From: Ilumatobacter sp.
GTDB taxonomy: Bacteria > Actinomycetota > Acidimicrobiia > Acidimicrobiales > Ilumatobacteraceae
Assembly: GCF_030065885.1 (NCBI RefSeq)
Contig: NZ_JASJCS010000001.1
Span: forward strand, 1 to 64,000
Direction of reading: 5' to 3'
Length of the DNA stretch: 64,000 nucleotides
Shown here: positions 55,326 through 64,000 of the stretch, in pieces
Position numbering within the stretch: the first letter of the stretch is position 1
Layout: every line of letters starts with the position of its first letter
Position numbers and translations under genes: made by a program
Notes under the pieces: generated by a model
Seen by the model: the letters and a program-made list of their open reading frames with translations, nothing else
Database searches by the model: none
What the model was told of the DNA's origin: nothing

Positions 55326-57017
55326 TCAGCCGACCAGGAGGCCGTCCTCGAGGCGCACGAGGCGAGGACAGGCTGCGAGCGCGGACTCGCGGTGCGACAC
55401 GACGATCGCCGCGCACGACTCACCGAGCGCGTCGATCGTCTTCGTGACCACTTCCTCCGCGGCACGGTCGAGTGCGCTGGTCGGCTCGTCCATCACCAGC
55501 AGCGACGGGCGACCGGCCAGCGCTCGGGCGATGCACACGCGCTGGCGTTGCCCACCCGACAGCGCCCGGACCCCGCGATCGCCGACGACCGTCTCGTACC
55601 CCTGCGGCCACGACATGATCTCGTCGTGGATGCCGACGGCCGCCGCGGCCTCCTCGATCGATTCGTCGGTCACGTGCGTCCGGAACAGGCGGATGTTCTC
55701 GCGCACGGTCGCCGTGATCAGCACCGGCGTCTGCGGGACGGCCGCCACCTGGCGTGACCACGATGCCAGCGAGAAGTCGGTCGACTCGTGGCCGTTGACG
55801 GTGACCCGCCCCGCCTCGGGTTCGAGCAGTCCGAGCAGGATCGCCAGCACGGTCGACTTGCCGGCGCCGGACGGCCCGACGATGCCGACCTTCTCGCCCG
55901 CGCCGACGACGAGATCGACGCGATCGAAGATCGGGGGCTGAGCGGCGTCGTAGCGGAACTGGACCGCCTCGAGCTCGACCCGCTCGACAGGTGCGAGCTC
56001 GACGTCGCCGGTGACGAACCGGCTCTGCCGGTAGTGCTCGAGCCGTGCGTTCACCTCGTGGACGAACGGGAGCGACTCCTGGACGGCGAGCGCCGAGGCG
56101 TGGATCGTCCGGCTCTCGAGGAGCGCGCGGACCATCAGCAGCACGACCGTCGTGGCGGCGGCGAGACGGATGTCGCCCCAGGTCAGCAACGCGCCGAGCC
56201 CCCCGAGCAGGACGGCGAACACCAGCGACCGGTACAGGGTCGGCGTCGTCAGCTTCAGCACCCAGCCCCGGTACGCGAGGTGCGACACGCGTTCGGCCTC
56301 GACCTCGAGGCGAGCCGCAGCGTCGTCGACGGTGCCGAAGAAGCGGTACTCCTTCGCCGCGTTCAACATCTCGTTCGAGTTCCGCCCGTAGTCGAGGCTC
56401 GCTTGTCCCTGCTCGTGTCCGATCCGCTGCGCCATCCGCTGCACGGGCAACATCAACAACAGGAAGACGCCGGCGATCAGGCCGATCGCCACGAACGCCA
56501 CGGCGTCCACCACCGCGGCGGCGACAGCGAGCACGAGCAGCATCGTGATCGAGGAGATCGCGTTGGCGGCGGAGTATCCGACCAGCCCGACCCGAATTGC
56601 ATGCGTCATCAACAGGTCCTGCGTCAGCCCGACCGGCTCGCTCTGCTGCCGGGTGAACGAGGCGTCGAGGTAGCCGCGGGTCAGGCGATCACGCACGCAG
56701 GAGATCGGGAACGCACCCATCCGTGAGATCACGCGGGCCTCGACGACGCGCAGCACGATCACTGCGACCGTCGCTGCGAGCCCGCCGATGACGAGCGCCG
56801 CCACCGAGCGGCTGCCGAGCACCGGCAGGTCGGCGGCACCGTTGTCGCCGCCCGATTCGACGCTGGCGGCGAGCGAGCCGATCGATGCGAGCACGCCGGC
56901 CTCGAGGACACCCGCCACGCCGCCGATGACCACGAGACCGAGACCGAGCGAGCGATGGTTGCGAGGCAGGAACGGCGCCAGTGCGGCCAACCCGCTCTTC
57001 GACCCTGCGGGCTCCAT
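55326..57017 (-). CDS. ABC exporter (fused permease-ATPase)
   Basis: GIVGPSGAGKSTVLAILLGLL, ALSGGQRQRVCIARALAGRPSLLVMDEPTSALD. Confidence 0.93.
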   Translation of the reverse strand: MEPAGSKSGLAALAPFLPRNHRSLGLGLVVIGGVAGVLEAGVLASIGSLAASVESGGDNGAADLPVLGSRSVAALVIGGLAATVAVIVLRVVEARVISRMGAFPISCVRDRLTRGYLDASFTRQQSEPVGLTQDLLMTHAIRVGLVGYSAANAISSITMLLVLAVAAAVVDAVAFVAIGLIAGVFLLLMLPVQRMAQRIGHEQGQASLDYGRNSNEMLNAAKEYRFFGTVDDAAARLEVEAERVSHLAYRGWVLKLTTPTLYRSLVFAVLLGGLGALLTWGDIRLAAATTVVLLMVRALLESRTIHASALAVQESLPFVHEVNARLEHYRQSRFVTGDVELAPVERVELEAVQFRYDAAQPPIFDRVDLVVGAGEKVGIVGPSGAGKSTVLAILLGLLEPEAGRVTVNGHESTDFSLASWSRQVAAVPQTPVLITATVRENIRLFRTHVTDESIEEAAAAVGIHDEIMSWPQGYETVVGDRGVRALSGGQRQRVCIARALAGRPSLLVMDEPTSALDRAAEEVVTKTIDALGESCAAIVVSHRESALAACPRLVRLEDGLLVG

Positions 57018-57150
57018 GGCGGCGAACTCTACCTGCCGCCCGTTCGGGGCACCCGCAGGCTCCCCGCTGTTCGACCGGGACCGCCCGCCTCGACACCCTC
57101 GTCGACGCCCCGCCGCGATGCCCGGGCGACGGTGACCCGAGCCACACCCG

Positions 57151-57636
57151 TCAGTTCCGGCCGATCGACGCGTTCCAGGCCTCGTTGCGGTCGACGTACC
57201 ACTTGACCGTCAGCGGCGCCGACCACCAGGCGACGATCAGCGACGGCGGCGCCCCCGACAGGAAGCCGACCCACCCGAAGAACAGCGCGAGCAACCCGCC
57301 GCCCCACAAGCCCGCCAGCACGGTCGCGACCCGGCGCACGGTGCGCACCGTCGCGTCCTCACCCTCGTAGGGCACTGCGTAGAGCGCCACCACGCCGGCG
57401 ACGGCGAACGCGAGGAACGGTCCGGTGAAGGCGCCGAAGAGCGCCCCGACCCGCCCGAACGCGGACGCCGAGCCGACCGACAGGCTGTCCTCGATCGTCA
57501 TCAACCCGAAGTTGGCGACCGTGCCGACGGCGAAGCCGCCGGCGATCGTGACCAACCACGCGCGCCAGAAGACGCCGACGAACACGCCCCCTGTTGTCGG
57601 CGGGCGCTCCACGTACGTCGACGTCGCCGGCTCCAC
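57151..57636 (-). CDS. Membrane protein, unknown function
   Basis: 161 aa, multiple TM helices. Confidence 0.6.
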   Translation of the reverse strand: MEPATSTYVERPPTTGGVFVGVFWRAWLVTIAGGFAVGTVANFGLMTIEDSLSVGSASAFGRVGALFGAFTGPFLAFAVAGVVALYAVPYEGEDATVRTVRRVATVLAGLWGGGLLALFFGWVGFLSGAPPSLIVAWWSAPLTVKWYVDRNEAWNASIGRN

Positions 57637-57707
57637 CCGCCGAGTGTCGCACGCCGCGCCGGTGGATCAGGCACCACCGGTTCGCGTCCGTCGCTTCGGC
57701 CTGCGGC

Positions 57708-58301
57708 TCAGGACTCCGCTCCGTCGGCATGCGGCAGGCCGAACCAGATCACGGCCAGGAGGATCGGCAGCGTGAGGACGTGACCGATCGTCCACAAGCG
57801 GATCGCCATCGGCCCCAGCTCCCACCGGTCGGTCACCACGAACTCGACGTCGCCGCCGAACAGCTGCGCGTACCCACGACCGGCGTCGTCGTACTCCCGG
57901 TCCTGCAACTTCACGAGGTTGAAGCGGATCACCGAGCCGGTGATCAGGCCGGCCAGCGCCCCCAGGAGCGCGACCACGGCCGGCCACGGGATGTCGTACA
58001 GGACCCGGTACGCGAACCACGCACCGCCGACCAGCGCGACGACTGCGACACCTGCGGCGAAGAGGCCGTGCAGCTCGGCGACGCCCTCGGACGGCGATGC
58101 CGCCACGCGCACGTCGCTCCCGGGTTCGTACCCGTACCAACCGGGGTCGGACTCGTGCGTCACGAACTGCCACGCGCCGGTGACCGACACCCCGACGAGA
58201 CAGACGATCGACGCCCACGTCAGCACCCTCACGCCCCGTTGCTGCCGCTCGGTCAGGTTCGACCGGAACCGGCGACGGGCCTCCTCGAGCCTGCTCGACA
58301 T
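57708..58301 (-). CDS. Membrane protein, unknown function (four-TM-like)
   Basis: MSSRLEEARRRFRSNLTERQQRGVRVLTWASIVCLVGVSVTGAWQFV... Confidence 0.6.
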   Translation of the reverse strand: MSSRLEEARRRFRSNLTERQQRGVRVLTWASIVCLVGVSVTGAWQFVTHESDPGWYGYEPGSDVRVAASPSEGVAELHGLFAAGVAVVALVGGAWFAYRVLYDIPWPAVVALLGALAGLITGSVIRFNLVKLQDREYDDAGRGYAQLFGGDVEFVVTDRWELGPMAIRLWTIGHVLTLPILLAVIWFGLPHADGAES

Positions 58302-58431
58302 GTCGGAACGGTACTGCTCGCCGCAGCGCCACCGGCCCGCCCCCACGCCGACACGTTCGGGAAACGGCCCCCTGCAGCCGCTTGGTACGTTGATGTCACG
58401 ACTGACGGCGAGACGACCAAAGGAGCATCTC

Positions 58432-58950
58432 ATGCCCATCCTGGTGAAGATCGACGGTCTCAACGGCCACGGCGACGCCATCATCGCGGGCTACGGCGAC
58501 GGCGACTGGTTCACCGCCGACTCGTTCTCGTTCGGGGTCGAACGCGAGATGAAGGAGTCGGGCGAGAAGGGCGGCACCGAGGACATCAACATCGGCGTCG
58601 GCGAGCTGCAGGAGTGCACCATCTCGAAGTCGATGGATGCCGCGTCGGCGGTGCTCGCCCAGTACGCCGTCAACGGCAACAGCGCAGGCGGCGCCCAGAT
58701 CGACTTCCTGCAGATGGCCGGCGGCGACCAGAAGCCGACGGTCTACCTTCGCTACAAGCTCGACCGCTGCTTCGTGAAGAGCTGGTCGACGAGCGGCGAC
58801 GCGGACGATCGCCCCACCGAGGAGGTCGCGTTCTACTTCAACAAGATCGCGTTCGCGGTCGCCGGCGGCGGACAGGTCTTCGGATGGGACGACGTCAAGA
58901 ACACCAAGTGGGACCAGCACGAGCTCGAACCCATCCCATCACCGGGCTGA
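58432..58950 (+). CDS. Hcp-family (type VI secretion tube-like) protein, orphan
   Basis: MPILVKIDGLNGHGDAIIAGYGDGDWFTADSFSFGVERE...LQECTISKSMDAASAVLAQYAVNGNSAGGAQIDFLQMAGGDQKPTVYLRYKLDRCFVKSWSTSG...EEVAFYFNKIAF matches the Hcp pattern. Confidence 0.8.
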   Translation: MPILVKIDGLNGHGDAIIAGYGDGDWFTADSFSFGVEREMKESGEKGGTEDINIGVGELQECTISKSMDAASAVLAQYAVNGNSAGGAQIDFLQMAGGDQKPTVYLRYKLDRCFVKSWSTSGDADDRPTEEVAFYFNKIAFAVAGGGQVFGWDDVKNTKWDQHELEPIPSPG

Positions 58951-59014
58951 CGCGCCGTTCGGTCCGGCAGTCCCTCGCATCCGAGTTCGTTCGCCCGCCT
59001 GGAACCGAGCGGAG

Positions 59015-59467
59015 TCAGGACATGAGGCCGGCTGCCAGCGCGGCCCCGAGCTCCCAGCAGGCGGTGAGGTCGTCGCGGGTCGGTTCGCCGATGACCCGCA
59101 ACGGCGCCTGTGTCTCGCGCCAGTCGAGCCCGGTGGTGATCTTGGCGATGTCGCGCAGCGCGCCGTCGACATCGTTGTTGCCGTGCACGTACACACCCAC
59201 CGGTCGCCCTCGGGTGTCGTCGAGGCACGGGTAGTAGATCGTGTCGAAGCAGTGCTTGAGGGCGCCGCTCATCGTGCCCAGGTTGGCGGGCGTCCCCAGC
59301 ACGTAGCCGTCAGATGCGAGCACGTCGGCCGCTGTGGTCGCGAGGGCGGCGCGGCACACGACCTGGACACCGTCGATCCCGTCCGCAGCCGTCCCGTCGC
59401 GCACGGCCTCGAAGAGCATGTGCATCGCCGGCGACGGGGTGTGGTGGATGATCAGCAACCGCGCCAC
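59015..59467 (-). CDS. Flavodoxin/NADPH-dependent FMN reductase-like protein
   Basis: LLIIHHTPSPAMHMLFEAV...DGYVLGTPANLGTMSGALKHCFD. Confidence 0.78.
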   Translation of the reverse strand: MARLLIIHHTPSPAMHMLFEAVRDGTAADGIDGVQVVCRAALATTAADVLASDGYVLGTPANLGTMSGALKHCFDTIYYPCLDDTRGRPVGVYVHGNNDVDGALRDIAKITTGLDWRETQAPLRVIGEPTRDDLTACWELGAALAAGLMS

Positions 59468-59633
59468 GGCGCCATCGTCGCACGGTTCATCGATCGACCT
59501 CGTCACCCCGAGACACGCAGACCCGGGCCGTCCACACCGTTCGGGACGGAGCCGGCAGACCCCCGCCGCCGGGCGGCGTGACCGCACCGCGCTCGCGGTC
59601 GAGCCGGCTCGACCGGTCTGACAGGCTGCGTCG

Positions 59634-60170
59634 ATGGCGATCGAGTCCGACGAGGCGCGGCTCTGGCCGGCGGTGACGGTGACGCGGACGATCGGCGCGA
59701 CTCCTGGCGAGCTCTGGGCGGCGATCTCGATGCCGGGCAATCTCGAGCTCGCTCATCCGTTCTGCGACACGAATCCGGTCGAGGTGTGGCCGGGCATCGG
59801 CGCGCGTGACGAGATCCACTACCTGAGCGGATGGGTGTACCGCCGCGAGTGCACCGGGTGGATCGACGGGGTGGGCTACGACCTCAGCGTCGGCGGCGCG
59901 GGCGAGCAGCCGTCCCACGTGGCGTGGCGGATCGCGACCGATCGGTCGGCGACGGGTGAGGCCGGCGCCTCGCTGACGATCACGATCCGACCGCGGTCCA
60001 TCGACGGCATCCCGAAGGTCGCTCAGCGACCCGTCCAGTTCGTGTACGTCCGGCGCCAGCTCCGCAACTACCTCGAATCGGTCGTGCGCGGCTTCGACTG
60101 GTACGTCACGACCGGACGGCCGGTTTCCCGCAACCAGTTCGGACGCCACCGCTGGTTCTCCGAGCGGTGA
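59634..60170 (+). CDS. SRPBCC-like protein
   Basis: VTVTRTIGATPGELWAAISMPGNLELAHPFCDTNPVEVW. Confidence 0.65.
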   Translation: MAIESDEARLWPAVTVTRTIGATPGELWAAISMPGNLELAHPFCDTNPVEVWPGIGARDEIHYLSGWVYRRECTGWIDGVGYDLSVGGAGEQPSHVAWRIATDRSATGEAGASLTITIRPRSIDGIPKVAQRPVQFVYVRRQLRNYLESVVRGFDWYVTTGRPVSRNQFGRHRWFSER

Positions 60171-60301
60171 GCACCATCTCGACCGGCCGGCGCGGCAAGG
60201 CAGCCGTCGAACCGCCACGCAAGCCGCTCGCGCCCACCGACCGAACGCGTCAGCTGCCGCTGCCCTACGGACGGGTGAAGTTCTCCAGCAGAGCTGCCGG
60301 G

Positions 60302-61753
60302 TCAGAGCTTCACGAGGTCGCGGAACGCTTCGTCGACGGCATCACGGAAGTCGCCGGGCTCCTCGATGGCGATCGGGTCGACGAACAGGCCGATGCCGAA
60401 CCCGCCGTCGTAGGAGATCCCCGTCGCGTTGCACGCCGTGCCGGCGACCGGGCCCATCGGGAGCATCTCGAGGATGCGGGCACCGGCGATGTAGAGCGTG
60501 AACGGCGCCCCGCGCAGGTTCGAGGTGGCGAAGTCGACGTGGGCTGCCCGCGCCCTCGCAGCCCGGGTCACGACAGACGTCGGCAGCAGGTTGACGACAC
60601 CCGCCAGAGCGCCCATCCCACCACCGTGCGACAGCGCCTCGCGCTTCTCGGCGAGGCGGACGTGGATGTCGGCGATCCGCTCCTCGAACGGCATCGGGCC
60701 GCCCGGCACCTGCACCGGGACCGGCGTGAACGAGTTGCCGCCGACCGCCTTGTCGTTGCGTGTGCTCAGCACGAAGCTCGTGTTGAACGCGTCGACCTCG
60801 ACGCCGCGATCGGCGTGGTAGCGCACCGCACCCTCGACCATGCCCGCGAGGAACAGATCGTTGACCGACGCATCGATGCGCTTCGAGGTCGCCTTCAACT
60901 GCTGGAGCGACGTGCGAACGGCCTCGAGGTGGCGATGGCGTGATCGCCTGACCCACAGCGGCGAGCCGCCGGGCACGTCGTCGCCCGAGCCGATCGCGCC
61001 ACCGACAGTGGTCTTCGCCGCCGTGACCACGTCGCTGACGGTCTCGACCGCGCGGCCCGGGTCGGCCGGCCAGGCCGCGAACTCGCCGGCCACGCGGCGG
61101 GCCAGACCGAGCTGGCGGCGGGCCAGGTGTCCGACGGCACCGACCGTCGATTCGAACACGCTCTCGCCGAGGTCGCCGCCGAGCTGGTGCGGCACGTGGG
61201 CCGCGACGGACTCGGCGATCACCGCGTCGAGGTCGACATCCGGTGGCGGCGGGTCGTCGGGTGACAGCTGCTGGTAGAGCTCGGCCATCCGCATCTGGCC
61301 GATGCCGTCGGCGACCACGTGGTGCACGATCGACCAGAGCGCCGAGCGGCCCCCGCGCAGCCCGTCGATCACCACGTAGCGCCACAGCGGCCGGGTGCGC
61401 TCGAACGGTTCCTGGTACAGCGTCGACGCGAGGTCGAACAACTGACGTTCGGTGCCCGGCTTGGGGAGTCGCACGTGGCGGACGTGGAAGCCGAGGTCGA
61501 ACTCGGCGTCGGGCACCCACACGGGCGTCGCCAGGCGGCCGATCCCCGGGACGACGCGCTCGTGCAGGCGGGGCAGCCCGACCACCGCGGCCCGCATCGT
61601 CTGGAGGAAGTGATCCATGTCGAGCGGCTTGTCGAGGATGGTCAGCGCCGCGCCGCTGGGGTTGAGCCAGGGATCCTTCTCGACGTTCCACATCAGCGCC
61701 TCGCTGTCGGACATGCGATGCGCGAACCGTTGCTCTCGTTCTCGTGCTGCCAT
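60302..61753 (-). CDS. Wax ester synthase/diacylglycerol acyltransferase-like (WS/DGAT)
   Basis: HHVVADGIGQMRMAELYQQL; MSDSEALMWNVEKDPWLNPSGAALTILD. Confidence 0.88.
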   Translation of the reverse strand: MAAREREQRFAHRMSDSEALMWNVEKDPWLNPSGAALTILDKPLDMDHFLQTMRAAVVGLPRLHERVVPGIGRLATPVWVPDAEFDLGFHVRHVRLPKPGTERQLFDLASTLYQEPFERTRPLWRYVVIDGLRGGRSALWSIVHHVVADGIGQMRMAELYQQLSPDDPPPPDVDLDAVIAESVAAHVPHQLGGDLGESVFESTVGAVGHLARRQLGLARRVAGEFAAWPADPGRAVETVSDVVTAAKTTVGGAIGSGDDVPGGSPLWVRRSRHRHLEAVRTSLQQLKATSKRIDASVNDLFLAGMVEGAVRYHADRGVEVDAFNTSFVLSTRNDKAVGGNSFTPVPVQVPGGPMPFEERIADIHVRLAEKREALSHGGGMGALAGVVNLLPTSVVTRAARARAAHVDFATSNLRGAPFTLYIAGARILEMLPMGPVAGTACNATGISYDGGFGIGLFVDPIAIEEPGDFRDAVDEAFRDLVKL

Positions 61754-61840
61754 GATGCGACGCTCCTGCGAGGTTCCATCATCCCGCCGGCGAGGCCCAC
61801 ACGCCAGGGCCGGACGACCCGCGATGGCGGGCCGGCGACG

Positions 61841-62416
61841 TCAGGGCGTGGGCAGCCGATCGGGGACGACGCGGCCGCGCTCGTCGCGGAATCGCGCGTC
61901 GAACGCGTAGGCCTCGGCTTCGAGCGGGTTGCGGTGATACGCGGTCGGGTTGCGGATGTGGCCCGGCACGTCGCCGCCGCCGGCGAGGTAGCCCTTGCCG
62001 TACTCGCAGGCGAAGTCGTCCTCGCTGCCGTAGCGCCGAACCTGATCGACGTGCATCACCTCGTGGACGAGCTTGACGAGGTCGGTCGGATCGTCCTCGT
62101 CGAGGTTGTCCCGCCAGTAGATCGTGTAGCCGAACGTCATGCCGTAGATCGACCCGGTCTGGCTGAAGCGGTTCGACGGCAGCCGACAGCGGGTGCGGAC
62201 CCGGATCGCGTTGACATCGAGCTCGGGGAACAGCTCGCGCATCAGCGCTCTCGTCCCGGGACGCAGCTGCCGGCGGGGGCGATGGAAGTTGGCGATCTGC
62301 GCCGACCGCTTCGTCTCCCGGTAGATGACCTTCCCGAGGTTGCAGCCGACCGGCTCCGCCGCGCGCTTCCACCCGAACACTTCGCCGATCGACCGCAACG
62401 TGCCCCACAACGACAT
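61841..62416 (-). CDS. Putative zincin-like protein (HEVMH motif)
   Basis: TDLVKLVHEVMHVDQVRRYGSEDDFACEYGKGYLAGG contains HExxH. Confidence 0.6.
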   Translation of the reverse strand: MSLWGTLRSIGEVFGWKRAAEPVGCNLGKVIYRETKRSAQIANFHRPRRQLRPGTRALMRELFPELDVNAIRVRTRCRLPSNRFSQTGSIYGMTFGYTIYWRDNLDEDDPTDLVKLVHEVMHVDQVRRYGSEDDFACEYGKGYLAGGGDVPGHIRNPTAYHRNPLEAEAYAFDARFRDERGRVVPDRLPTP

Positions 62417-62480
62417 GCCTCGAGTTTCGCACTCTCAGCGCGCTGGTGCTCCGATTATTCACCCTCCGTGCCGGAAATCT

Positions 62481-62494
62481 CCGATATATCGGAA
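62481..62494. promoter_or_regulatory. Perfect 14-bp palindrome TCCGATATATCGGA
   Basis: Between divergent genes 61841-62416 (-) and the GGDEF gene (+); falls inside a short candidate upstream ORF. Confidence 0.5.
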
Positions 62495-62565
62495 CATGCC
62501 CTGGTCAGCGGCATCTACGCTCGCGAGATGAGCGAACACGGTCGCCGTCGGGCGGAGCGCCGACG

Positions 62566-64000
62566 ATGACGACTGGCCGCGACACCGCTGGCCACGATCG
62601 GTCCGCTGACGACGCGCCACGATCCGTGGGGCTGCCCGGGGAACCGACCGGCGGGCAGCCCGACGACTGGTCGCCGGACCCCCACTTCCCGCAGGACCCC
62701 GAGTTCTACCGGCGGGTGCTCGACCACGTCCCGACCCCTCTCCTCGTCGTCAACTCCTCCGGCGAGATCATCTACGGCAACCGCTCGATGGCCGAGCTCG
62801 AGGGCCGAAGCACCGAGGAGAGCGTCGGGAGCAGCATCCTCGGCTACATCCACCCCGACGACATGGAGTGGGTCGTCGAGGCGTTCGTGCAGCTCGTCGA
62901 CGAACCACGACCTCGCCTCACCCACGACGTCCAGCCGTGGGCGTCGGTCCACGTCCGGATGATCGGCCGCGACGGGACCGAGATCCCGCTCGAGGTCACC
63001 GCCACCGGTGCGGTCTCCGATCCGGTGATCGGCGGTGTGATCTACGACGTCCGGCCGGCCCGCAACCAGGCCGTGCTGACCAGCGTGCTGACGGGCCTCG
63101 CCAGCGGCGACAGCGACCGCGAGCTGCTCGGCCACGTCGTCGACCTGATCGCCAACCCGCCACTCGACCTCGACGCCGTGATCCTCGAGCAGGGCGAGGT
63201 CGGTGCGTTCGGCGTCCTGGCCGCCTCGCGCGACGACCTCGGCGACGCCTTCCAGGGCCACACCGAGGCCGCCCCCTGGGACCAGCCGGCCCGATCGCCG
63301 ACCTTCGTCGACGTCGCCGACCTGCCGGCGCCGATCGCCGAACGGCTGACGGCGCTCGGCTTCGTCGACCTGTGGCACATCGCCGTCGAGTCCGAGATCG
63401 GATCCCAGTCCTACCGGATCATCACGTGCTCGCCGTCCCACCACACGCCTGCGACCGGCGTGATCAACCGCGTGATCCGCGCCGGCGAGCTCGCCTCGAT
63501 CGTCCTGCTGCGGGCCCAGACCGATGCCGCCCTCGAACACGCCGCCGCCCACGACCACCTCACCCAACTGCTCAACCGGACCGGCTTCCGGCAGCGGGCC
63601 GCGGAGATGCAGGCGGCGCACGTCGGCGACCCGATCGCCGCGCTGTTCGTCGACCTCGACGACTTCAAGCCGATCAACGACGAGTTCGGCCATGCCACCG
63701 GCGACCGCGTCCTGCAGATCACCGCCGAGCGCCTGCGTGGCGCGTGCCGGGACGGCGACATCGTCGCTCGCCTCGGCGGCGACGAGTTCTTCGTCATGCT
63801 CGGCCGGCGGATGGACGAGCCGGTCGACGCCATCTCGGCCAAGGCGGTCGCCGATCGCATCGTCGAGGCGATCGGGCAGCCGATCCACGTCGACGACGTG
63901 ACGACGCAGGTCACCGCCAGCGTCGGGTTGGTCGTGGCGGACGCGGGGCTCGACGTCGACGAGCTCCTCGCCCGCGCCGACCGGGCGATGTTCTCCGCCA
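62566..64000 (+). CDS. PAS-GGDEF diguanylate cyclase (runs off the window)
   Basis: PAS YRRVLDHVPTPLLVVNSSGEIIYGNRSMAELEG; GGDEF domain DHLTQLLNRTGF...DIVARLGGDEFFVMLGR. Confidence 0.9.
   Translation, partial: MTTGRDTAGHDRSADDAPRSVGLPGEPTGGQPDDWSPDPHFPQDPEFYRRVLDHVPTPLLVVNSSGEIIYGNRSMAELEGRSTEESVGSSILGYIHPDDMEWVVEAFVQLVDEPRPRLTHDVQPWASVHVRMIGRDGTEIPLEVTATGAVSDPVIGGVIYDVRPARNQAVLTSVLTGLASGDSDRELLGHVVDLIANPPLDLDAVILEQGEVGAFGVLAASRDDLGDAFQGHTEAAPWDQPARSPTFVDVADLPAPIAERLTALGFVDLWHIAVESEIGSQSYRIITCSPSHHTPATGVINRVIRAGELASIVLLRAQTDAALEHAAAHDHLTQLLNRTGFRQRAAEMQAAHVGDPIAALFVDLDDFKPINDEFGHATGDRVLQITAERLRGACRDGDIVARLGGDEFFVMLGRRMDEPVDAISAKAVADRIVEAIGQPIHVDDVTTQVTASVGLVVADAGLDVDELLARADRAMFSA

Noticed and set aside
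58432-58950. T6SS locus
   Set aside because: Only an Hcp-like gene is present; no other T6SS component in the window.
1-64000. tRNA/rRNA genes and CRISPR arrays
   Set aside because: No cloverleaf/T-loop pattern, rRNA-like stretch or regularly spaced repeat recognised by eye; tRNAscan-SE, Infernal and a CRISPR finder would be needed to exclude them formally.

Overview
High-GC actinobacterial chromosomal window, probably an Ilumatobacter/Acidimicrobiia relative (an impression from gene style, not tested). (1) 0-14 kb is a defence and recombination region. The start of a type I hsdR is separated from hsdM/hsdS by about 7 kb. That gap holds a Gabija-like pair (OLD/TOPRIM nuclease + UvrD helicase), a DUF1828-type two-gene operon, a small membrane protein, and a compact promoter-sORF-terminator transcript that the ORF track misses. 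Two 13E12/DUF222 HNH genes flank the region, and a frameshifted ~470 bp copy of hsdM lies 3.1 kb from the intact gene. (2) 15-40 kb is mostly ordinary: envelope lipoproteins, a Rieske oxygenase, an MscS channel, two NarL-type two-component systems with nearby inverted repeats, an SPFH/RHH/Zn-ribbon module with a palindromic operator, a membrane-anchored PI-PLC-like protein, an ABC transporter, an ArsR/SRPBCC pair and PspC. (3) 41.8-57.0 kb is the highlight: a compact NRPS cluster with a PltF/PltE/PltL/PltA-like (halo)pyrrole starter cassette, an Sfp-type PPTase, an ABC exporter and two NRPS modules. In the first module the adenylation domain is interrupted between motifs A8 and A9 by a complete Cys-rich PP-loop ATP-pyrophosphatase domain resembling N-acetyl-sugar amidotransferases (PseA/WbpG) and thiolases. 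Its pocket residues read as glutamine-like. This suggests an undescribed pyrrole-capped peptide with a possible on-line amidine or thioamide modification. (4) 57-64 kb includes an orphan T6SS Hcp-family protein, a WS/DGAT acyltransferase, and a PAS-GGDEF protein running off the end. No tRNA, rRNA, CRISPR array or IS transposase was recognised.
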